Assembly: GCF_009650435.1 (NCBI RefSeq)
Contig: NZ_VVIP01000092.1
Span: 1 to 43,051 of the forward strand
Reading direction: 5' to 3'
Source: Foetidibacter luteolus
GTDB taxonomy: Bacteria > Bacteroidota > Bacteroidia > Chitinophagales > Chitinophagaceae
Length of the DNA: 43,051 nucleotides
The translations under genes and the position numbers were made by a program. Every line of letters begins with the position of its first letter. Positions within the stretch are counted from its first letter, which is position 1. The notes beneath the pieces are model-generated. The model searched no databases. It was given only the letters and a program-made list of their open reading frames with translations, and was not told the origin of the DNA. Below, piece after piece: positions 33,672 to 42,344 of this stretch.

Positions 33672-35819
33672 TTACCTGGACAGAATCATTCGTTTTGTAG
33701 CAACGACCCGGCCATTAACGTATAAAGAATAATGATAGGAGCCGGCCGAAAGAGAAGCGGCATCCAGCCTGAGATTGCCCTTACCTGCGGCGGTAATATT
33801 TATCTGCTTTAATGCTTTGCCATTTGCATCGTACACAACAATGCTTGCGGTGGAAAATTTCTGAGGTATGTTGTAATTGATCACTGTGCTGCCGTTGAAA
33901 GGGTTGGGAGTGTTCTGCGACAGGGATGCATCGGTAATGCTGGTGGCAGATTCGCTCTTTACCAGCAGGGCTTCCAGTTTTTCGATGCGTGCCTGCAGTG
34001 TTGCAATTTCTTCATCTTTCTCTTTGCTTAACTGCTGAACAGCTTTAACCAGCGGAACCACAAACTCGCTGTAGCTTAGACCATACACATCTTTATCATT
34101 CTGTGGCTTGTGCACGCCGCTGAAATTGTAGTTAACCTTTTGGGCGGCTTTTTCCACTTCTTGCGCCACGAAGCCGGTATAGGTTATTTTTTCTTTCTGG
34201 GTGATGGCTTTTTCTTCTACCTCGGCCCTCTCTTTGTCAGCGGCACTTTTGGTTGCTTTCATATTTTTAACAGCCTCGGGGCCTCCTATTTTGGCATTCA
34301 ACCCGTGTATATCGTAGGTGTAAGTAACAGGCCGTAAAAGCTTAATAAATTCAAGTCCGGGTACATTTTCCTGCAGATTTTTCTTGAACCTTCCATCGGA
34401 GTAAATAACAAAGCCGCTGCCAGACCTGATGCTGGTAACCGTTGTGTTTCCCAGTACAATTTGATTGCTGGCTGTAATTTTAGCATTTTGCCCCAGCGCC
34501 GTAGAGTTGGAAGTGAAGGCGGTTGTAGCCGCGGTGTAGGATCCTACATAAGTATTGTAACCACTGCTTTGGGCTGAATTTCCCGCTGCATAACCGATAG
34601 CGGTGTTATAGTGTTCTGCGGTTGCAGAATACAGGGCAAACATACCCACGCCTACGTTGCGTTCACCGGTTGTATTGCTATACATAGCATACCCACCTGT
34701 ACCCACGTTGTAAGACGCTGTGGTGTTATATCTTAAGGCATAAGTTCCGGAAGCAGTGTTGAACTCGCCGATCTTATTGGAAAAAAGCGATTCAAAACCT
34801 ATGGCCGCATTGTAAGACCCCTGTTCATTAAGGTAAAGGCTCGAAGCGCCAAAGGCTGAATTGCCGGGAGCAAAATTGTTGTATAAAGATAAAGCGCCGT
34901 TGGCTGTGTTGTTGTCTGCCGTCTTATTAAACAAGAGTGCTCCAAAGCCGGTTCCGGTATTATGGTTTCCAGTGGTGTTTTCAGTAAGCGCCGACGTACC
35001 ATTGGCGGTATTGTGAAAACCTGTTGAATTTCTATGAAGGGCGAAATTACCCGAAGCAACATTTTCGAAGCCTGTACTGTTATAATACATAGAGCGGTAG
35101 CCAATGGCTGTGTTAGACGTACCATCTGTATTAAAAAACATGGAACCATAACCTACCGCTGTATTATAATTGGAGGTTGTGTTTGTTTTAAGCGCAAGGC
35201 TCCCCACCGCGGTGTTGAAGATGCCGGTAGTATTGGCAAGCAACGCATCATTTCCTACAGCAGTATTGTTGTTGCCGGAAATGTTGTTGTAAAGGCTGCG
35301 ATAGCCAAGGGCTGTATTAAAGCTGGACCTGTTTTTGTACAAACTGCCCGAGCCCATGGCTGTATTGTTACTGCCGGTGGTATTAGCGTACAAAGCGCTC
35401 TGCCCTGTTGCTGTATTGTTGTTGCCCGTGGTGTTAAAGGGCAGAACCATAAAGCCCACACCAGTATTATTAGAGCCGGTGGTAAGCGCTGTTAGCGCCG
35501 AATCGCCAAACCCGATATTTTTTGTGCCCGTAGCGGTTGATTTGCCGGATACGGGACCTGCAAAAAAGTTGGTGGTTCCGGGCCGTTGCAAAATAGGCTC
35601 TCCTTTAAAAATAAAACTTCCACGCAGGTAAAGGCTTCGCCAGCTAAAAGTACTGCTGCCGAGATCTATGGTTGAATTAGCGTTTGGCAGCAAAGCCGTG
35701 TTTACAGCCGTTGGCGCTGTAAGGTTGGAAAGCTTTTGATTCGCGTTTTGCGCATGGTTGTTTTGATATGCGCAAACTGCCAGGGCCATTAAGGCCGCTT
35801 TGTAGATTTTTGAAGACAT
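33672..35819 (-). CDS. Head-repeat adhesin with S74 chaperone domain and T9SS tail
   Basis: The 715-residue protein begins with a signal-like segment (cut near NNHAQ). Residues about 100-450 hold about 20 repeats of 16-17 residues of the form NTAxGxxALxxNTTGxN, as in YadA-type trimeric adhesin heads. A peptidase-S74 intramolecular chaperone domain follows: SDGRFKKN at 474-481, PVTYTYD, and YTGFVAQEVEKAA near 547-559. A short coiled coil (about 600-625) and a type A T9SS sorting tail from NTPNPFNG (about 636) to the end complete it. In phage tailspikes the S74 domain trimerises the protein and then cuts itself off at the Ser of the SDxR motif. The combination suggests a trimeric surface fibre exported by T9SS. 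The gene is single; a perfect 11-bp inverted repeat lies 52-74 bases before its start. Confidence 0.88.
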   Translation of the reverse strand: MSSKIYKAALMALAVCAYQNNHAQNANQKLSNLTAPTAVNTALLPNANSTIDLGSSTFSWRSLYLRGSFIFKGEPILQRPGTTNFFAGPVSGKSTATGTKNIGFGDSALTALTTGSNNTGVGFMVLPFNTTGNNNTATGQSALYANTTGSNNTAMGSGSLYKNRSSFNTALGYRSLYNNISGNNNTAVGNDALLANTTGIFNTAVGSLALKTNTTSNYNTAVGYGSMFFNTDGTSNTAIGYRSMYYNSTGFENVASGNFALHRNSTGFHNTANGTSALTENTTGNHNTGTGFGALLFNKTADNNTANGALSLYNNFAPGNSAFGASSLYLNEQGSYNAAIGFESLFSNKIGEFNTASGTYALRYNTTASYNVGTGGYAMYSNTTGERNVGVGMFALYSATAEHYNTAIGYAAGNSAQSSGYNTYVGSYTAATTAFTSNSTALGQNAKITASNQIVLGNTTVTSIRSGSGFVIYSDGRFKKNLQENVPGLEFIKLLRPVTYTYDIHGLNAKIGGPEAVKNMKATKSAADKERAEVEEKAITQKEKITYTGFVAQEVEKAAQKVNYNFSGVHKPQNDKDVYGLSYSEFVVPLVKAVQQLSKEKDEEIATLQARIEKLEALLVKSESATSITDASLSQNTPNPFNGSTVINYNIPQKFSTASIVVYDANGKALKQINITAAGKGNLRLDAASLSAGSYHYSLYVNGRVVATKRMILSR

Positions 35820-35870
35820 ACAATTTTTTTAATGATCCAATAATGGTGTATGGCAACAATGTTGAAAAAT

Positions 35871-35893
35871 GGTGGCAGTTTTAAACTGCCACC
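35871..35893. promoter_or_regulatory. Perfect 11-bp inverted repeat upstream of the adhesin gene
   Basis: GGTGGCAGTTT (35871-35881) and AAACTGCCACC (35883-35893) are perfect arms around a single base. On the minus strand, toward the adhesin gene, the hairpin is followed by ATTTTTC, so it could act as a weak terminator, attenuator or operator in the leader. Confidence 0.55.
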
Positions 35894-36332
35894 CGTCCAT
35901 CTCACTCAACACTGCTACTTAAAAGTTTTCTCCCCCGATAAGGGCACGGTTAAAAACCCCGGTTGCTTAGATGGATACTAAGCAAACAAGGCGATTATTG
36001 CCTGGCCAGGCTGCTGCCACAATCATCTTCGTTAGTAGATTAGCCGTTAAGCTTTAGCTGCTGTTAAGGCCTGTAAAGAGGGGGCAACCTTGAGGCGTTT
36101 TCAACAAGAAGCATCTTCACCAACATGATTTTTGGTTATACAGGAAGGATATTGTTGCAGGGAGGTTTCAACAAAATTTCAAAACCTTACTCATGGTTGC
36201 AAGTACGCTTTAAGCAACGGCGGTAAAATAGAAATGAACGGCGGGGATGATTGTGTAATCATTTTTGAATTGCTTTTACTAATAAAGCAATAAAAGAGGG
36301 CTCCCGGTAAAAGCAGCGGCGTGTTACACTTT
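35894..36332. other. Intergenic region, nothing recognised
   Basis: No gene or known RNA was recognised in this 439-base stretch between the adhesin leader hairpin and the dispersed element. Promoters could be present but none is clear. Confidence 0.4.
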
Positions 36333-36439
36333 CGGGTGAGGGATTGCAGCGGCTACCCCGGTGAAGCCGTTGCAGCAGGGCTTTTGTGCCGGAGTAATAG
36401 CGGAAAGCCCGACCCCTTGCGCAGCTTGGGGGCACCCCC
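36333..36439 (+). repeat. Dispersed intergenic element, copy 6 (short form)
   Basis: The copy begins CGGGTGAGGGATTGCAGCGG, contains TTGTGCCGGAGTAATAGCGG and ends GCAGCTTGGGGGCACCCCC. It is the best-preserved copy together with that at 7579 and is followed directly by a heptamer array. Confidence 0.85.
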
Positions 36440-36445
36440 AAAAGC

Positions 36446-36662
36446 AAGTACAAAGGGTGAAGTACGAAGTACTTAAATATGTAAGATGTACGATGTGGGG
36501 TGTATGATGTAAAGGACATGTAAGATGTTAGGTGTGGGATGTACGATGTAAGCAAGTACGAAGAGTGAAGTACGAAATACTTTTTTTATGTTAGATATTT
36601 GATGTGGGATGCACGATGTAAAGGAAATGTAAGATGCTAGGTGTGGGACGTACGGTGTAAAA
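36446..36662. repeat. Duplicated heptamer array (two 108-109 bp units)
   Basis: Each unit has a 34-35 base linker containing GTGAAGTACGAA, five TGTNNGA-type heptamers, a four-base break and five more heptamers (36480-36553 and 36589-36662). The order of heptamer variants is the same in both units, so this is a tandem duplication that later diverged. The linker is also present after the element copy at 15103. Confidence 0.85.
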
Positions 36663-36843
36663 GAGATGTGACAATATGTTAATTACGATAAAATTTTTTG
36701 CCAGTCCAATTACTCAACGGTTGGTTATAAATAGTGAACGGCGGAAACAAACCTATCTGTGGCAATAGAACTTTTATAGCCTTCATATGCAGGGTATGCC
36801 ATGACAAGATTAGCTTAACTTTAATGGCTCCTGAAAAACACTT

Positions 36844-39800
36844 ATGCCCCTTTTAGCCAAAACTATTTTAATCTTACTTGCAGCTATGGCCGGCACTGCA
36901 ATAAATGCACAGGTGCCGGACGAAAACCAGTTTACCCGTTACACTACTGCGGAAGGTTTATCGTCTAACGTTGTTACTGGTATTGTGCAGGATAACAAGG
37001 GTTTTATATGGATAGCTACCTCTAATGGTTTAAACCGGTTTGACGGCAGCAGCTTTAAAAAATTTGACAAAAGCACGCCTAAAACAAGCCTGCCCAATAA
37101 TTACATTTATAAACTAAAAATAAAAAATGGCAACCGCCTTGTCGGCAGTACGCTGGGTGGCGCATTCGCTGTAAATACAGATACTTATGTGTTTACATCG
37201 TTACTGGTACCTGCCTCAAAGGAGCTGTATACTTATCACAATACCGGCAGGGATGCATGGCTGGATGCGCAAGGCAATTACGTTGTTTCTACCCGTTCCG
37301 GCCTGTTTATATTTGACAGCGCAGGCATACTGTTGCGGGAAAATGTAACCGAGAGGATGCCTGAACTGGATAAGCTGCCGCCCAACTACGGAACCGATCT
37401 GTATGAATTGCAAAGTGGTGTGATTATGCACAACAATCCCTACACTTTTATATTTTCCCGCTATGACCCGTTTAAGCAACAAATTGAAATACCGGATAAA
37501 GAATCCGCTGATTTTTTAAGGAGCAGGTATATCAGCAAACGAACAGGTCTTGAAACACGTTGCATTTGGGGGCCTGGTAACAATCTTTTCTTTTTTAACG
37601 AGCAAATTAATGGAGTAGAAGTGGGTGATGTTGATAAAAGCAATTTTGTGTCTTCCATATTGCCATTTGATTTAAAAACGGAGATTAGTTGGCGTACTCA
37701 TTTCTGGGAACTTTCACCAACGAGTATTGCTGTTAATTCCAACTCAACCGGTTTTTATATACTCAATTTTAACCCCCAGACCCGCAAGGTAACCTGTGAT
37801 GGCGTGAAGTATTTTCCAGGTAAGCATTGCTACGCTATACTAAAAGACAAAGATGGTTTTGTATGGGTGGGTACAGAGAATGGCCTGTACAAGCAACGCT
37901 TTACCATGAACCTTTTTAAAAACATTAACCTGGCAAAATTGCCTGGGGGAAATGAAACAGTACTGGTAAAAGATATTGAAGTGGCTGATGGTAAAATTTT
38001 TCTTGCCTCGCTGAACCTGCATGGCTTGCTGGTGTTGGATAAAACTACTTTTACACTCCGGAGTAAGATTTTGTTTGACCCTGGCGACCCACCTTCCAAC
38101 GATTTATTTAATCTTTTGCGCATTAGTGAAGACACATTATGGGCCGGTACCAACAGGGGTATTTACTGGGTTAATATTAAAACATTGCAAAGCGGCAAGG
38201 TAAGCATACCGGCCTCGCCTGAACGGCATACAATGACACCTAGTTTTGTGTACCTGCGTGACTCGAAGAACAATGCCTGGGCAGGTTTTAACCGGTATAA
38301 AGGCAGCGAAGAGCTGGATATTTACAATCCTGCTGCAGGTGTGTTTACTGCTGTATCAAGAGAAGAAAACCCATTGTTTAAGCCATTGGCAATAATTTCG
38401 TCGCTGGCAGAAGATAAACAAGGTAATGTATGGATTGGTGGCGCTAACGGTATTTGCCGCTGGAATACCGGCAGTAAAAAAATAGACCAGTCCCTGCTCT
38501 TCCCCAAAGTATCTGCCTGCAACAACGGCAGGTTGGATGTGGTAGGCATTGACGAAAACAACAGTGCCTGGCTGATTAACCCAGATAATGAAATAATAGA
38601 GTACAATTTAAATACGGGTGCAACATACCTGCGGCTGCCGCAAGCCAAGATAGGCGAGATGGTAAAATGCTTTAAGCTTATACCCGGCAGCATATGGATG
38701 GGAACCGATGATGGCCTTATACGTTTTGATACCCGCGATTACTCCCTGCAAAAATTTAATGCCGGCGATGGGTTGCCAGCTATAAGTACATCCATACAGG
38801 ACCAGAACATGTTTTACGATTCTACAGAACAATTGCTGTACCATGCCACCAGGTATTACCTTACACTGTTCAATACACCTAAAAAGGCACTTAACCTTGT
38901 AAGGCCAGCTTTGGTAATTGAAGACATCACTACATCCGACAGCTCTTACTATAATGTAACGGGGCCTGTTACGCTTGATTACCATCAGTCTAACATACAG
39001 GTGCATTTTACCGCCATCAATTATTCCAACCCGGAATGCAACCTTTTTGAATATCGTTTTCTTTCTTCCAAAGACAGCGCCTGGCAAAAGCTTTCCAACA
39101 AAAACATCCTTAACCTGTATGGCCTTCCGGCTGGTAACCACCTTATCCAGATAAAGCTTACCTCCGAAAACAACAGGTGGCCGGAACAGGTAAAAGAGCT
39201 TTCGTTGATGGTGGTACCCCCTTTTTATCAAACATGGTGGTTCAGGCTAATTGCATTGGTTTCGCTGGCAGGGTTATTCATGCTCATTTACCGCAAAGGA
39301 CTGACAACCGTACGTGAAAAGGCAGATATGGACAGGCTGTTATCTGAATACGAATTCAAAGCCCTTCATGCGCAGATGAACCCGCATTTTATCTTCAACA
39401 GCCTGGGCAGCATCAAGCAAATGATAATGGCCAATGAAACAGAAAATGCATCCCGCTATCTTAACAAGTTCGCTAAACTTATCAGGCTAACACTGGAACA
39501 TTCCATGAAGGATTCTATCGCCTTAAGCGATAATAACGGTTACCTGCAGAATTACCTGGTTATGGAGCAGCTAAGGCTTAACAATTCATTCGGCTTCAGC
39601 ATAATAACTGCAGCTAATATTGACGATGCCCATACCATGATACCACCATTCATGATACAGCCACTTGCTGAAAACGCTATCTGGCATGGACTGCAATCCA
39701 TCAGCGGAGAAAAAATACTGCGCATAGAGTATGCTGAAGAAGAGGATATGCTTATCTGCAAGGTGGATGATAATGGCGTAGGCATTAACAGCACCAGGAA

Positions 39801-39975
39801 TACTTCAAAGGACCATCATTCCATAGGGCTGGAAAACCTGAATAAACGGCTGCAGTTATTAAACAGCAAATACGGTTATAAAGCGCAACTGGTGCTTACC
39901 GATAAAAGCACTGGTGGCGGTACGCAACGCGGTACGGTGGCAACACTGCTCTTGCCCTTGCTCAAAACGGTATAA
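36844..39975 (+). CDS. Propeller-type sensor histidine kinase (LytS/YehU family)
   Basis: The 1043-residue protein has a signal peptide (MPLLAKTILILLAAMAGTAINAQ), then about 14 two-component-regulator propeller repeats (for example GLSSNVVTGIVQDNKGFIWIAT cut to GFIWIAT, GFVWVGTENGLY, GNVWIGGANGI) through about residue 680, a Y_Y_Y-type beta domain to about 785, one membrane helix at about 798-818, and a His_kinase domain with MNPHFIFNSLGSIKQMI (phosphoryl His848) and a C-terminal ATPase part (PLAENAIWHGL, DDNGVGI). It should sense an extracytoplasmic ligand and phosphorylate the response regulator whose gene starts 16 bases after its stop. No receiver or AraC domain is fused, so it is not a hybrid HTCS. 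The signal is unknown. Confidence 0.93.
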   Translation: MPLLAKTILILLAAMAGTAINAQVPDENQFTRYTTAEGLSSNVVTGIVQDNKGFIWIATSNGLNRFDGSSFKKFDKSTPKTSLPNNYIYKLKIKNGNRLVGSTLGGAFAVNTDTYVFTSLLVPASKELYTYHNTGRDAWLDAQGNYVVSTRSGLFIFDSAGILLRENVTERMPELDKLPPNYGTDLYELQSGVIMHNNPYTFIFSRYDPFKQQIEIPDKESADFLRSRYISKRTGLETRCIWGPGNNLFFFNEQINGVEVGDVDKSNFVSSILPFDLKTEISWRTHFWELSPTSIAVNSNSTGFYILNFNPQTRKVTCDGVKYFPGKHCYAILKDKDGFVWVGTENGLYKQRFTMNLFKNINLAKLPGGNETVLVKDIEVADGKIFLASLNLHGLLVLDKTTFTLRSKILFDPGDPPSNDLFNLLRISEDTLWAGTNRGIYWVNIKTLQSGKVSIPASPERHTMTPSFVYLRDSKNNAWAGFNRYKGSEELDIYNPAAGVFTAVSREENPLFKPLAIISSLAEDKQGNVWIGGANGICRWNTGSKKIDQSLLFPKVSACNNGRLDVVGIDENNSAWLINPDNEIIEYNLNTGATYLRLPQAKIGEMVKCFKLIPGSIWMGTDDGLIRFDTRDYSLQKFNAGDGLPAISTSIQDQNMFYDSTEQLLYHATRYYLTLFNTPKKALNLVRPALVIEDITTSDSSYYNVTGPVTLDYHQSNIQVHFTAINYSNPECNLFEYRFLSSKDSAWQKLSNKNILNLYGLPAGNHLIQIKLTSENNRWPEQVKELSLMVVPPFYQTWWFRLIALVSLAGLFMLIYRKGLTTVREKADMDRLLSEYEFKALHAQMNPHFIFNSLGSIKQMIMANETENASRYLNKFAKLIRLTLEHSMKDSIALSDNNGYLQNYLVMEQLRLNNSFGFSIITAANIDDAHTMIPPFMIQPLAENAIWHGLQSISGEKILRIEYAEEEDMLICKVDDNGVGINSTRNTSKDHHSIGLENLNKRLQLLNSKYGYKAQLVLTDKSTGGGTQRGTVATLLLPLLKTV

Positions 39976-39991
39976 AATCAAAACATCACTT

Positions 39992-40753
39992 ATGATCACA
40001 ACCATTCTTGTAGATGATGAATTGCGGTTGTTAAGCAGCCTTAGCAATATGATTGAGTTGTATTGCCCCCAGCTAACAGTTACCGCCATGTGCGATAACC
40101 CGGCAACGGCCATAGATAAAATAAAAACCATGCAGCCGGGGCTGGTATTTCTTGATATATCGTTGCCGGGTAAAACGGCATTCGATCTTTTGCGTGAAAT
40201 TGGTGACATTAATTTTGCTATCATTTTTGTTACCGCACACAACAACTATATGGAACAGGCATTTAAGTTCAGCGCAATAGACTACCTGCTGAAACCTGTT
40301 GACGAGGAAGACCTTGTTAAAGCCGTTCACAGGGCAGTAAAAAGAGTGGAGGAGCAAAGCTTTCGCAACAGCATGGCTTCGCTGCTGCACAATATGCAAA
40401 AGCACAGTATAGATGGCGACCCCAAGCTGTGCATTCCTATTTTAAACGGTTTTGAAATGATCAGTGTTTCAGAAATTGTTTTTTGCGAGGCTGATGGCGC
40501 CTACACAAATTTTCATTTAACCAGCGGTAAGAAATTATGTGCGTCGCGTCCGTTGCTTGATTATGAATTGCTGCTGCAGGATAAGATGTTTACCCGCATA
40601 CACAAGTCTTATCTAATCAACACGAGATATATAAAAAAATACATCAAGGGCGAGGGAGGCACAGTAGTCATGAATAATGGGTCGGAGATATCCGTAAGCC
40701 GCAGGAAAAAAGAACTGTTCCTGGAAATGATCCGGGAAAATTTCCACCACTAA
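39992..40753 (+). CDS. LytTR family response regulator
   Basis: The ATG at 39992 gives 253 residues and starts at the receiver domain (MITTILVDDE with Asp8-Asp9); the frame runs further upstream only because it overlaps the kinase gene. The phosphoacceptor is Asp55 in LVFLDISLPG, with Thr81 and Lys101 (LLKPVDE) completing the site. The LytTR DNA-binding domain covers about 150-250, with EIVFCEADGAYTNFHL, FTRIHKSYLINTRYI and ISVSRRKK. Such proteins bind DNA as dimers at direct repeats. It pairs with the propeller kinase immediately upstream (16-base gap), the usual LytS/LytR arrangement of Bacteroidota. The regulated genes are not shown by the sequence; a strong minus-strand terminator lies downstream. 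Confidence 0.93.
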   Translation: MITTILVDDELRLLSSLSNMIELYCPQLTVTAMCDNPATAIDKIKTMQPGLVFLDISLPGKTAFDLLREIGDINFAIIFVTAHNNYMEQAFKFSAIDYLLKPVDEEDLVKAVHRAVKRVEEQSFRNSMASLLHNMQKHSIDGDPKLCIPILNGFEMISVSEIVFCEADGAYTNFHLTSGKKLCASRPLLDYELLLQDKMFTRIHKSYLINTRYIKKYIKGEGGTVVMNNGSEISVSRRKKELFLEMIRENFHH

Positions 40754-40812
40754 GCGATAAGCATTAAATAATTTCAAAGGCCGGAAAACATAAGTTTTTT
40801 GCAGTTGCAGGC

Positions 40813-40851
40813 AAAAAACAAAAAGGGACTACTTTTTAAGTAATCCCTTTT
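40813..40851 (-). terminator. Terminator of a displaced minus-strand tRNA gene
   Basis: The arms at 40821-40834 and 40838-40851 pair over 14 bases with one mismatch around TTT. On the minus strand the stem is followed by a T-rich tract (40820-40813, TGTTTTTT). It directly follows the tRNA 3'-end fragment on that strand. On the plus strand it could also end the regulator transcript. Confidence 0.75.
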
Positions 40852-40852
40852 C

Positions 40853-40870
40853 TGTGATCCCGCTGGGATT
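40853..40870 (-). other. tRNA 3'-end fragment, putative attachment site (att)
   Basis: Read on the minus strand, AATCCCAGCGGGATCACA fits a tRNA end exactly: A58-A59-T60, T-stem strand CCCAG, acceptor strand CGGGATC, discriminator A73 (base 40855). The rest of the tRNA is missing to the right, and the homology breaks off in the T loop. A tRNA terminator lies to the left. A tyrosine recombinase gene starts 149 bases to the right. This is the expected left junction of an element integrated at a tRNA 3' end. Confidence 0.65.
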
Positions 40871-40993
40871 GGTAAGGCAATTTTTAATCTTACATAGTCT
40901 TATCTTTTGTTATTTTAATTTGTTGATTTTCAGTATTTTATAACTTTTTACAATTTCTTTCCATTATATCTTTACTACGGTTAATAACATCTT

Positions 40994-41016
40994 AATAGAC
41001 TAAAAAATAGACTAAA
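40994..41016 (+). promoter_or_regulatory. Paired direct repeat before integrase gene 1
   Basis: AATAGACTAAA occurs at 40994-41004 and again at 41006-41016, a 12-bp period. The second unit ends two bases before the ATG at 41019, so it overlaps the ribosome-binding zone. The second integrase gene has the same layout with a different repeat sequence. Confidence 0.7.
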
Positions 41017-41018
41017 TT

Positions 41019-42344
41019 ATGTTATTACCTATCAAGCCTATTTGCAAGAAAACGAAGATGAGGCGTGATGGCACCTCGCTTATTTGCATACAGTATTGTT
41101 TACGCTCCGAAAAGAGAACAGAAGTAAGTACAGGAATTTCTATTCCTCCGGCATTCTGGAATAGAAAAAGTTTAAAAGTGACATCCGACCTCCCGGCAGT
41201 CTTTGGAGTTCCTGACGTTTTAAACAATGAGGTGAAACGAATGACAAGGCTGGCCGAGGATATCGTATCTTTCGCCATAGCAAACAAGATTCCTGATCCA
41301 CTGCATTTTCTTAAGAAGACCTTTAGGCCAGACTTTGATATTTCAAGATTGGAAGAAAAAGCTAAAGAGGTGGAAGAACCCAACATTAACCTGGATGTTT
41401 TTTTTCAGATTGAAGAATATATCAATTCTAAAAGAAAACAGGTAACGCCTAAAATGATCAATGTCTATAATAACATGCGGGATACATTGAAAGCATTTCA
41501 GGATCATCGTAAAACCCCAATCAGCTTTAAGTCTTTTGATTTCAATTTTTATGAGGAATTCGTTGACTATATGACATATGAGCATATTCAGCGAAGAAGG
41601 AAAGAAATAGTCAAGGGGTTCAAGATCAGTACCATAGGCAAAACTATTAAACAGTTGCGTATTTTTTTACGTAACAGGATACGAAGAAAAATTATTGCAC
41701 CAATTAATCTAGAGGATTTTAGAATACTTGATGAAGAAACGGACGCAGTTTACTTGACATTAGGTGAGATTAACCACATATATGAAATGGACTTGTCTGC
41801 CCATCCATACCTATGTAAGTACCGAGACCTCTTTGTCTTCGGTTGTCTAACAGGACTTCGCTTTTCTGACTTTTCAACAATCAGTTCAGATGACGTGAGA
41901 GGCAGGATGCTTTATAAGAAACAGAATAAATCAGATCATTGGGTTGTTATTCCCTTAAGGGACGAAGCTTACAATATATTTATGAATTATAAAAAGAACA
42001 TACCAAACATCACTAACTCCGATTTTAATTTCTATATTAAAGAAGTCGCTAAACTTGCCGGCATTAATGCATTAATCAAGTTTTCCCATAAAAAGGGAAA
42101 TAAAGACATAGTGGAAGTTAAACCAAAATATGCCTGGATCACTTCACATACCTGTCGTCGTTCTTTCTGCACCAATGAATTTTTGGCAGGAACACCGGTT
42201 GATCTCATTATGAAAATCAGTGGGCATAAAAGCCTGCGGGATTTTTATCGATATATACGTATCACCCCTGAGGAAGCGGGCCATAAAATAAGGCAGCTTT
42301 GGGAAAAACGTGGGGATATGAAGATTGTCAATTGCAAATCTTAA
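41019..42344 (+). CDS. Tyrosine recombinase (integrase 1 of the element)
   Basis: The 441-residue protein has an N-terminal arm-binding region (KMRRDGTSLICIQYCLRS to IPPAFWNRK), a SAM-like core-binding domain (about 125-230) and a C-terminal catalytic domain with Arg281 (LTGLRFSDF), a beta-hairpin Lys near 301-304, His377-x-x-Arg380 (HTCRRSF), His403 (SGHKS) and the nucleophile Tyr412 (FYRYIRI). All catalytic positions are present. The gene begins 149 bases from the tRNA-fragment att site and is directed into the element. It probably carries out integration and excision at the tRNA. A paralogue follows 448 bases downstream. The region is more AT-rich than the chromosome to the left. The start is fixed by the paralogue, whose protein begins with the same MLxPIxPIC. 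Confidence 0.93.
   Translation: MLLPIKPICKKTKMRRDGTSLICIQYCLRSEKRTEVSTGISIPPAFWNRKSLKVTSDLPAVFGVPDVLNNEVKRMTRLAEDIVSFAIANKIPDPLHFLKKTFRPDFDISRLEEKAKEVEEPNINLDVFFQIEEYINSKRKQVTPKMINVYNNMRDTLKAFQDHRKTPISFKSFDFNFYEEFVDYMTYEHIQRRRKEIVKGFKISTIGKTIKQLRIFLRNRIRRKIIAPINLEDFRILDEETDAVYLTLGEINHIYEMDLSAHPYLCKYRDLFVFGCLTGLRFSDFSTISSDDVRGRMLYKKQNKSDHWVVIPLRDEAYNIFMNYKKNIPNITNSDFNFYIKEVAKLAGINALIKFSHKKGNKDIVEVKPKYAWITSHTCRRSFCTNEFLAGTPVDLIMKISGHKSLRDFYRYIRITPEEAGHKIRQLWEKRGDMKIVNCKS

Noticed and set aside
34500..35520. Regular spacing of similar sequences that could suggest a CRISPR array
   Set aside because: The repeats are codons for the 16-17-residue head repeats of the adhesin, remain in frame and lack unique spacers between identical repeats.
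36259..36555. 98-codon minus-strand frame
   Set aside because: It is produced by the dispersed element and the heptamer array; the periodic SYIPHLTSY-type translation reflects the 7-bp repeat, not a protein.
36844..40753. Hybrid two-component system controlling the upstream sugar locus
   Set aside because: The kinase has no fused receiver or AraC domain, is over 8 kb from the locus, and that locus has its own LacI regulator with matching operators.
40853..40870. Naming the tRNA from its 3' fragment
   Set aside because: Only the acceptor and T-stem strand are present; the anticodon is outside the window.
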